Positions 25,719-31,334 of a stretch of 31,334 bases of DNA are shown here, piece after piece. Origin of the DNA: JBGPHT01 sp041484525 (GTDB taxonomy: Bacteria; Acidobacteriota; Terriglobia; Bryobacterales; Bryobacteraceae); assembly GCA_041484525.1 (NCBI GenBank), contig JBGPHT010000087.1:1-31334 (forward strand), in the 5' to 3' direction. Numbering within the stretch: the first letter of the stretch is position 1; each line of letters starts with the position of its first letter. Below the pieces are notes generated by a model. That model saw only the letters and a list, made by a program, of their open reading frames with translations, was not told the DNA's origin and made no database searches. Both the position numbers and the translations under genes were made by a program.

Positions 25719-25914
25719 CCGTCACCTCGACCAGCTTGGCATTTTCAGGCAGTTCGATATCGCCGGGCGTCAGATATAGTCCGATGGCTTCTCGTATATT
25801 TTCGCGGGCTTCCTCCTCGGTTTCACCAGCGGACGCGCAGCCGGGGAGTTCGGGGCAAACGGCCGAGTAATCGCCGGTCTCCGGATCGTGCTCCAGAACG
25901 ACTCTGAACGTCAT
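25711..25914 (-). CDS. hicB: HicB-family antitoxin, short form
   Basis: A 67-residue protein. FRVVLEHDPETGDYSAVCPELPGCASAGETEEEARENIREAI is the RNase H-like HicB (UPF0150) core. The C-terminal tail is short and lacks the ribbon-helix-helix or HTH domain found in longer HicB proteins, so direct DNA binding by HicB is doubtful. It lies upstream of hicA and overlaps it. ATG 25914 was chosen because the family core starts there; further upstream in-frame sequence is not family-like. Confidence 0.87.
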   Translation of the reverse strand: MTFRVVLEHDPETGDYSAVCPELPGCASAGETEEEARENIREAIGLYLTPGDIELPENAKLVEVTVG

Positions 25915-25920
25915 AGCCAC

Positions 25921-25926
25921 AGTATA
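25921..25926 (-). promoter_or_regulatory. Putative hicBA -10 element, leaderless spacing
   Basis: TATACT reads on the minus strand at 25926-25921, exactly 6 nt before the hicB ATG. It is a near-consensus -10, but no good -35 is visible at 16-18 nt. Confidence 0.45.
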
Positions 25927-26104
25927 CGGCCGGCGGCCACAACCTGAGGAACAGGGCTGTCCCATGGGCGGCCGTGCCGGCGTGAGGCGGGTGGGGTGTG
26001 AGCGGCGTTTCAGGGAAGGGATCACTTCGAAGCGTTTGCCCACCCAACCTCATCGAAGTTGGATGTCCGTTCGGGCGCGTTGGGGATGTATCATCGAAAT
26101 CGTA

Positions 26105-27790
26105 ATGGAAGGCGAACCGCTAAGCGATTCTGAGCTACGCACACTAGACGGCGATCTCGACAGCCATGTTGCGGACCAGCCTCTATTTCGGGAAGAGCGG
26201 TCCGTAGCTCTTGCTCATGTTCTGTACTCCTTTGAAGACGCGATTTCAGCCCTTCCGGCGGGCGAAGTACGGACTGAACAAGCGGGCGTCAATCTCTTAG
26301 ATGGACTGCACTTTGCTGTTTTATGGTGCTTCAAGTACTGTCCGGTGTCTAAGATTCAACCCGACTTGAGCTTCAAGGCAAGAGCCGCAGCCGCAGCACG
26401 GGCGATGCTTCGAGCGGCATCCCAGTACTCCAAGGTGTTCGATTTGATGTCGATAATGCGGCGGAACATGGGCGCTGGCCGGAGGGGCGAGGATGGAACA
26501 ATCCGCGTGTCGATTGGCGAACCGGAAGCTCAACTTGTTCTCCTTGCCGGGAGGTTAACGGGCCGAACTTCGCTGCCGGAGGCACGAGAAGACATTCGAA
26601 AGGCAAGGGACTCCTTCTCCGAAGGTCGGTTTCGCATCACAGCGCACATCAGGAAGGTCAGCAAACACGCGATCAGGTACGAGGTACCTACCGAATTGTT
26701 TGACGCGTTTGCGCTACAACAGCGCAGCATTCTCCGACACAGCTGGGACTTGGACGAGACCTGGGACTTGGGCGGTTACACGGTTCGACAGTTCCGTGAT
26801 TTCTGGGTTGCTGTGACGGCGCTTGCATGGATTCACTCTTACGCTTGCTCTGCGAGTGGCTCGAATGCGGAGGTGCGGGATTCCGTGCTCCGGGTCAAGA
26901 CCCGGCATCGCTGGGAGTCTGAGATTTCCAAGTACAGCGGCCTCGAGAGGACAGTTACCGGAACCATCTTAAACGATGTTACATTCGACCCGAAACTCTA
27001 CGGCGATGGGAAGCCGAGGCCGGACCTGCTGTGCCAGCCCTTCATTCCGATTGGTGCCGATCTCCTGGTTGTGAGTAGCTGGCTTGTGCGATTGATAAAC
27101 TCTGAAGCAGCCTTGTGGCACCTTTTGTCGATCATTCGACCAGACGTGCATTCAGTGATTCGGAACAAGAAAGAGCGTTTCTGGCTAAGCGAGCTCATTC
27201 CGAACATGACCGATTACGGTCTCCATGCAAGCGGGCCGCACAAGTTCACGTACTGCAATCAAAGCGGCGATCTCGACCTCCTTGCGGTTGACGAAGCGCG
27301 GTGTTTTGCGGTGGCTTTTCAGCTGAAGTGGCTCAAGCCTCCAGAAGATGTCAGGGACCGAGACAATCAGGACCGCGAACTCCGAAGAGGTATTGACCAA
27401 GCGGCGCTAGCATTGAAGTGGCTGCGGTCGATTCCTTCCAATCTCGCTGGTCGCTCCGGACTGAGCGAAGAAACACTCCGGGCCCTCGATTACTCGGCAC
27501 TTGTCCTGTCAAAGAACACGCTGGGAACGGGCTATCTACCCACCGGGATTGCTGTAATAAACGAGCCTCTGGTGCAATACACGTTGGGCACCCCGCACCG
27601 AAGGAGTCTCCGGGATTTATACCGGGTCGCAACGGAACGGCGCTACCTACCTCAGCCGGGTGTGCACTTCGTTTGGAAGGACCTGACCGCGAGCTTTGGC
27701 GGCATTCAGTTTGTCGGTGAGGGCTTCGGTGCTGATCTCATGCGTCATTGGGATCCGTTGATTGATCTGGATTTGTCAGATTTGAACTGA
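26105..27790 (+). CDS. Uncharacterised protein with PD-(D/E)XK-like D...QxK signature
   Basis: A 561-residue cytoplasmic protein with no transmembrane segments that I do not recognise as a named family. Residues 1 to about 350 are mostly helical. Around 388-408 the pattern GDLDLLAVD, then 11 residues later AFQLKW, places D391 and Q406-x-K408 as in PD-(D/E)XK nucleases of the Mrr-like D...QxK variety. It is followed by a charged segment and a helix with RGIDQAALALKWL. Nuclease activity is inferred. The gene is less GC-rich than its neighbours and lies between hicBA and recombination genes, consistent with horizontal gain. ATG 26105 was chosen because TATCAT (26089-26094) ends 10 nt before it. 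Upstream frame to 25964 looks non-coding. Confidence 0.75.
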   Translation: MEGEPLSDSELRTLDGDLDSHVADQPLFREERSVALAHVLYSFEDAISALPAGEVRTEQAGVNLLDGLHFAVLWCFKYCPVSKIQPDLSFKARAAAAARAMLRAASQYSKVFDLMSIMRRNMGAGRRGEDGTIRVSIGEPEAQLVLLAGRLTGRTSLPEAREDIRKARDSFSEGRFRITAHIRKVSKHAIRYEVPTELFDAFALQQRSILRHSWDLDETWDLGGYTVRQFRDFWVAVTALAWIHSYACSASGSNAEVRDSVLRVKTRHRWESEISKYSGLERTVTGTILNDVTFDPKLYGDGKPRPDLLCQPFIPIGADLLVVSSWLVRLINSEAALWHLLSIIRPDVHSVIRNKKERFWLSELIPNMTDYGLHASGPHKFTYCNQSGDLDLLAVDEARCFAVAFQLKWLKPPEDVRDRDNQDRELRRGIDQAALALKWLRSIPSNLAGRSGLSEETLRALDYSALVLSKNTLGTGYLPTGIAVINEPLVQYTLGTPHRRSLRDLYRVATERRYLPQPGVHFVWKDLTASFGGIQFVGEGFGADLMRHWDPLIDLDLSDLN

Positions 27791-28085
27791 TCTTGGAGCT
27801 AGTCGAAAACTGACAACCCAAAATAGCATTGCTGTTTATTTGGATGATGAATAATTGTGTGCAACAGACAACCTCAGTGTCTATATCCTTACAACCGCCG
27901 AGAAGCCGGTTCATCGGTCGAAACTTCAGAGGTAGTTTGCGTTCTCTGCGGTTGCGGCACCTCGGCGGTGAACCAGCCTTGCGCCCTCCACGACCCGTCC
28001 CCTTGGCCCTTTAGAGCCCCCGCGTAACGGTCCGCACATCGCCCATCGCCCTTCGAATCAAGCTCGGTAGTCTGAGGAGGTCCGT
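27791..28085. other. Intergenic region at the low-GC to high-GC boundary
   Basis: The first half is AT-rich and the second half returns to the GC-rich composition of the chromosome. ACCGCCGAG (27894-27902) and CTCGGCGGT (27961-27969) form a 9-bp inverted repeat with a 58-bp loop. A small frame here (27829-28014) has no ribosome site or family resemblance. No terminator was found. Confidence 0.4.
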
Positions 28086-29330
28086 ATGCAGTCTTTTCCC
28101 AGCGGCGCGCCAGGCCCTGGACCGGTTCCGCTCGGCCCCATCATCGTCCCGCCGAAGCCAACCGAAAAGCGCCGCACCCGTACTGGCGCCATTCTTCTCG
28201 CCGCCCTCGCCCTGGCCGCGGTGCTCGGCTATTTCTGGAGCACGAAATCCGGATTGGGCGCCGGCAAGGGGGCCGGATCCGGCATCAACGTACCGATCGT
28301 CGCCGCATCGCTCGGCAACGTACAGGTCATCGTTCGGGTAAGCGGCACGTTCGCCGCCCAGAACAGCGCAGCACTGCTGGCGCCCCGCATCCTCGGCAGC
28401 CGCAGCGGCGTCAACCGCGGCGGTGACTCCAACTTCGCTACCCCGCCGGGAGGCGGTGGTGGCGGCGCCGGCGGCGGCCCCGGTGGAGCCGATTTCAACC
28501 TCGTCCTGTTGAGCCTGGCGAAACCCGGCTCGCACGTCAAAGCCGGCGACGTGGTGGGCCAGTTCGATGCCCAGAACCAGTTGCTGCGCCTGGATGACTA
28601 TAAGGATTCCGTGGTCCAGTTGGAAAACAATCTCAAGAACATGATGGCCAACCTGGCCTCGCTCAAGGAGGCGCACGATCAGTCCGTGCGTAGCGCCAAG
28701 GCCGATTGGAACAAGGCGATCCTCGACCTACAGACCGCGCCCATCCGCGCCGACATCGACACCGAAAAGTACAAGCTCGCCGTCGAGGAGGCCGAGGCGA
28801 CCTATAAGGCCCTGGTTGCCGAGACCTCGCTCGTCGAAGAGTCGCCGCGCGCCCAGGTCCGCTCCTCCGAACTCAATCGCGATCAGTCGCGCATCGAGCT
28901 GCAGCGCGCCGAGGCCAACGTCCAGAAGATGACCATCAAGGCCCCGATGGATGGCATTGTCGTCATGGCCAGCATCGTGCGCAACGGCGAGTTCGGGCAG
29001 ATTCGCGAAGGCGATCAGGTCAATGCCGGCCAACCATTCATGTACATCGTGGACCCGGGTTCGATGGTCCTCGACGCCACCGTCAACCAGGTGGATGCGG
29101 AGAGCCTGCGCCTGGGGATGAAGGCCACGGTCCACCTGGACGCCTATCCCGACGTGGAACTTTCCGCCGGGCATATAGCCAGGCCCTCGACCATTTCTTC
29201 GCGTGGCTGGGGACGCCGCCGCGCGAGCCATTCGGCCGGGCGCTGGTCCAGGCCTACCGGGCCCACCTGGAGACCGCGGGGCTCGCGCCCTCCACCATCA
29301 ACATCCGGCTCTCGGCGTTACGTAAATTAG
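28086..29330 (+). pseudogene. HlyD/AcrA-type membrane-fusion protein, 3' end lost at an integrase junction
   Basis: An efflux membrane-fusion protein linking an inner-membrane transporter to an outer-membrane channel. One transmembrane helix (about residues 35-50) is followed by a lipoyl/barrel-sandwich half with a Gly-rich insert (about 116-138), then a long coiled coil (about 175-285). The second sandwich half contains MTIKAPMDGIVVM, and a beta-barrel strand MKATVHLDAYPDVEL comes next. From about residue 358 (nt 29157) the family match stops and the frame reads Arg/Ser/Pro-rich nonsense to 414, because integrase DNA occupies another frame. The usual C-terminal 60-100 residues are missing. 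The start is supported by GAGGAGGT five bases before ATG 28086. It may still be translated but is unlikely to work. Confidence 0.8.
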
Positions 29331-29986
29331 CCAGCGAGGCGGCGGAAAGCGGGTACCTGGACCGGGCCGTCGCCCAGGGGATCACGTCGCTCAAAAGCGT
29401 GCGCCAGTCGGGCGCCAGGGCAGGGAACTGGCTGACCGCCGAGCAGGCGCGGCAACTTCTCGTCCAACCCGACCGCGGGACGCTGTCCGGGAAACGCGAC
29501 CGCGCCATCCTCGCGATGCTGCTCGGCTGCGCCCTGCGCCGCACGGAACTTGCAGGCCTCGAAATCCGCGACCTGGCGCTGCGCGAGGGCCGCTGGGTGG
29601 TGATCGACCTGGTGGGGAAGGGAGGCCGCCTGAGAACCGTTCCTATCCCGTCCGGCGTGAAGACCGCACTGGACGAATGGACGACGGCCGCCGGCATCCG
29701 ATCCGGCCCGCTTTTCCGCTCGACCCGCCGCACCGATGCCCTAAGAGAGTCGCCGCTTACCGAAAAGATGATCTGGCACATAGTGGCAAAGTATGCCGGG
29801 CGGATTGGAGTACCTCACCTTGCTCCCCACGACCTCCGCCGCACCTGCGCCAAGCTGTGCCGGGCGGCCGGCGGCGACCTCGAGCAGATCCAGTTCCTCC
29901 TCGGCCACTCTTCCATTCAGACCACGGAACGCTATCTGGGAAGCCGCCAGAATCTGGCGCAGGCCGTGAACGACCACATCCTGTAA
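29153..29986 (+). CDS. Tyrosine-type site-specific integrase, no start codon in its N-terminal domain
   Basis: Frame 2 from about 29153 encodes a SAM-like N-terminal domain (RRAYSQALDHFFAWLG, LAPSTINIRLSALRKLA), then a complete tyrosine-recombinase catalytic domain. The catalytic residues are Arg in CALRRTELAGL, Lys in LVGKGGRLRTV, His and Arg in APHDLRRTC, His in LLGHSSIQTT and Tyr in ERYLGS. The frame is open back to a stop at 28805-28807, but it contains no ATG, GTG or TTG before GTG 29399, which lies beyond most of the N-terminal domain. The first 15-20 residues seem replaced by hlyD sequence. The catalytic part could be made from GTG 29399; otherwise the gene is a 5'-truncated remnant. 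Confidence 0.8.
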   Translation, partial: RGTFRRAYSQALDHFFAWLGTPPREPFGRALVQAYRAHLETAGLAPSTINIRLSALRKLASEAAESGYLDRAVAQGITSLKSVRQSGARAGNWLTAEQARQLLVQPDRGTLSGKRDRAILAMLLGCALRRTELAGLEIRDLALREGRWVVIDLVGKGGRLRTVPIPSGVKTALDEWTTAAGIRSGPLFRSTRRTDALRESPLTEKMIWHIVAKYAGRIGVPHLAPHDLRRTCAKLCRAAGGDLEQIQFLLGHSSIQTTERYLGSRQNLAQAVNDHIL

Positions 29987-30067
29987 GATTGGCTGGATTG
30001 ATGCCTGGTTAGCCACCATGGATGGCTATATGGCATACTGAAGTGGAGTCCCAATGCGGAATCCCAG

Positions 30068-30187
30068 TTAGGATTCGTTGGCCGCTTCCCGCACCAAATC
30101 CTCTGCCTGTGGTCGTTGGTGCGTAGTGCGATAGTCCCGTATCGCTTCTATGGTGGCTTGCTTACGAGCCTCAATCTGCTGTGCCAC
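30068..30187 (-). other. Short ORF or 3' gene remnant beside the transposase
   Basis: From GTG 30187 the minus strand encodes 39 residues, with the helical, charged run AQQIEARKQATIEAIRDY and the end AEDLVREAANES, then TAA at 30070-30068. The composition is protein-like and the frame is open for seven more codons upstream, to a TAA. There is no convincing ribosome site. It may be the tail of a gene interrupted by the insertion sequence. Not recognised. Confidence 0.25.
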
Positions 30188-30216
30188 CGCAATATCTAAT
30201 TTGGGTATTTATATAC

Positions 30217-30245
30217 CTGACACAACCGCCTAAAACCGTTACAAT
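30217..30245 (+). promoter_or_regulatory. Promoter of the IS1595-type transposase, leaderless spacing
   Basis: CTGACA (30217-30222), a 17-nt spacer, TACAAT (30240-30245), then 6 nt to ATG 30252. Both hexamers are within one base of consensus, and no Shine-Dalgarno sequence precedes the ATG. Confidence 0.6.
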
Positions 30246-30251
30246 AGGTTT

Positions 30252-31190
30252 ATGGTCGATGACACCAGACCGGGACCGAAAACGCTGCTGGAAGCCATCC
30301 GGTACTACACAGATTTAGACATCGCTACCAAAGGGTTCGCAGACCTCCGTTGGCCGGATGGACCCGTATGCCCATACTGTCTGTCCAAAGAGAACTTCTA
30401 CGCCCCAAGTCGGCGGATTTGGAAATGCAAAACCTGCCGCAAGCAATTTTCTCCGAAGGCGGGGACCGTCTGTGAAGACTCGGCAGTTGGATTCGATAAA
30501 TGGATGACGGCTATTTGGCTCATTGCAAACGCTAAGAACGGTGTTAGTTCGATGGAACTTCACCGCTCCATCGGAGTCACGCAAAAAACGGCATGGTTCA
30601 TGCTCCATCGCATTCGGGATGCCATGCAAACTGGGAGCTTTGCCAAAGCCAGCGGTCGAGTTGAGGTTGACGAAACCTTCATCGGCGGCAAGGCCCGGAA
30701 CATGCACAAGCACATCCGTGAACAGAAGATCACCGGGACTGGCGGCAAGGACAAAACCGCCGTCATGGGCATTCTGGAACGGGGCGGCAAAGTCCGCACA
30801 AGGGTCATAGCGAACCGCAAGAAGACGTTGCTTCAGGCCATCGTCAAAGAGCACGTTGAACAGGGAGCAGAAATCTTTACGGACGCCCTGAAATCGTATG
30901 AAGGCTTAGATGCTGAATACCTGCATCAGTTCGTAGATCACGCAGTAGAATACGTTAAGGGTCACATCCACACGAATGGTATGGAGAACTTCTGGAGCTT
31001 ATTGAAGCGGAGCCTGAAAGGAACCTACGTTTCAGTTGCAGCGTATCATCTGTTCCGGTACGTGGACGAGCAGGCTTTCCGTTTCAACGAGCGCAAAGAT
31101 GAGCAGGGCGATCTCGGTTGCTTTCGCCATGTCGTCCGAGGTTGCGCCGGAAAACGGCTGACGTACAAAACTCTGACCGGAACAGGCTGA
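30252..31190 (+). CDS. IS1595-family transposase (ISPna2-like)
   Basis: A 312-residue protein, full length for the family. An N-terminal zinc ribbon CPYC...CKTCRKQF spans about residues 38-62. A helix-turn-helix-like part has WLIANAKNGVSSMELHRSIGVTQKTAWFMLHRI. The RNase H catalytic core has Asp in VEVDETFIGGK, Asp in IFTDALKSYEG and the third acidic site in HTNGMENFWSLLKRSLKGTYV. It catalyses cut-and-paste transposition. The coding sequence shows no lesion, so the element could be active. It sits just beyond the integrase, reinforcing the view that this end of the window is a recombination hot spot. Confidence 0.93.
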   Translation: MVDDTRPGPKTLLEAIRYYTDLDIATKGFADLRWPDGPVCPYCLSKENFYAPSRRIWKCKTCRKQFSPKAGTVCEDSAVGFDKWMTAIWLIANAKNGVSSMELHRSIGVTQKTAWFMLHRIRDAMQTGSFAKASGRVEVDETFIGGKARNMHKHIREQKITGTGGKDKTAVMGILERGGKVRTRVIANRKKTLLQAIVKEHVEQGAEIFTDALKSYEGLDAEYLHQFVDHAVEYVKGHIHTNGMENFWSLLKRSLKGTYVSVAAYHLFRYVDEQAFRFNERKDEQGDLGCFRHVVRGCAGKRLTYKTLTGTG

Positions 31191-31248
31191 GTAGACTAGT
31201 ACTACTGTGTTATAAACGGCGCGCGCAACAAAAGGGGCAGCAGGGGAG

Positions 31249-31334
31249 ATGTTGCAGCAGGGCTCTGGCAATCCTGATACGGATAGTGGCGATGGACTGT
31301 GGGTTATGCCGTTCGGCGCGCGTCCGGCGAGCCG
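31249..31334 (+). other. Possible start of a gene running off the window
   Basis: An ATG at 31249, preceded closely by AGGGGAG, opens a frame of 28 codons that reaches the window edge without a stop. The encoded residues (MLQQGSGNPDTDSGDGLW...) match nothing I recognise. The spacing to the purine-rich site is short. Low confidence. Confidence 0.2.

Larger units (their letters stand above)
30217..31190 (+). mobile_element. IS1595-family insertion sequence (ends not resolved)
   Basis: The span from promoter to stop of the transposase gene is given as a minimum. I searched both flanks for terminal inverted repeats and an 8-bp target duplication. Only a weak resemblance around TTTATA at 30208 and 31211-31216 was found, with no matching duplication, so the real ends remain open. 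Confidence 0.6.

Noticed and set aside
27829..28014. 61-codon frame between the 561-residue protein gene and hlyD
   Set aside because: No ribosome site, no family resemblance, and an Arg/Leu/Pro-rich second half typical of non-coding GC-rich DNA.
29100..29170. Programmed -1 frameshift linking HlyD to the integrase
   Set aside because: No slippery heptamer or clear downstream stimulatory structure was seen; a recombination junction explains the frames more simply.
30200..31217. TTTATA-containing ends as terminal inverted repeats of the insertion sequence
   Set aside because: Only a short match, and no 8-bp target duplication is found at the corresponding flanks.

Overview
The window looks like chromosome of an acidobacterium, most likely of the Solibacter/Bryobacter type. 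This is inferred from gene families, not from a marker gene. The clade-typical families are a VWFA-related secreted protein, an Oar-like TonB-dependent receptor with an N-terminal carboxypeptidase-regulatory domain, an ABC permease of the duplicated MacB/FtsX type with its PadR regulator, and a tyrosine integrase of a kind common in Solibacteres. Most of the DNA is GC-rich. Two stretches are visibly poorer in GC: about 12900-13030 and about 26060-27900.

Layout. 1-330 holds a DUF3592-like gene remnant. 324-8863 is a minus-strand block: exported amidohydrolase, GAPDH, a giant TonB-dependent receptor and a VWFA protein. 8913-12403 (minus) carries a PadR regulator translationally coupled to a large ABC permease, then a small exported protein. 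12490-14362 (plus) has a DUF1801 protein and an exported protein with one CxxCH haem motif. 14366-14876 (minus) is a toxin-antitoxin locus with an intact antitoxin and a ParE toxin broken by a frameshift and deletion. 14928-15785 (minus) is an NAPE-PLD/UlaG-like metallo-hydrolase. 15866-19075 (plus) is a tightly packed envelope operon: CPBP protease, exported protein with a BamE-like end, Ig-like lipoprotein and DUF4097-like protein. 19068-20474 (minus) is a YprB-like RNase H-fold exonuclease. 20543-25448 (plus) has galU, an overlapping membrane glycosyltransferase and a membrane-fused spermidine-synthase-like protein. 25491-25914 (minus) is hicBA.

The right end (26105-31334) is accessory. 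It contains a lower-GC 561-residue protein with a D...QxK nuclease-like signature, an HlyD-type membrane-fusion gene whose 3' end is replaced by a start-less tyrosine integrase, and an IS1595-family transposase.

Three features cut across gene boundaries. First, palindromic GC-rich repeats lie inside open reading frames without breaking them; those in the receptor and the RNase H-like gene share a 27-bp unit. Second, several genes have a -10-like hexamer 5-7 nt before the start codon, which points to leaderless mRNAs. Third, a perfect 17-bp palindrome overlaps the -35 of the PadR gene and is the likely autoregulatory operator. No tRNA, rRNA, CRISPR array or convincing hairpin-plus-U terminator was seen, and no intergenic gap exceeds 300 bases.
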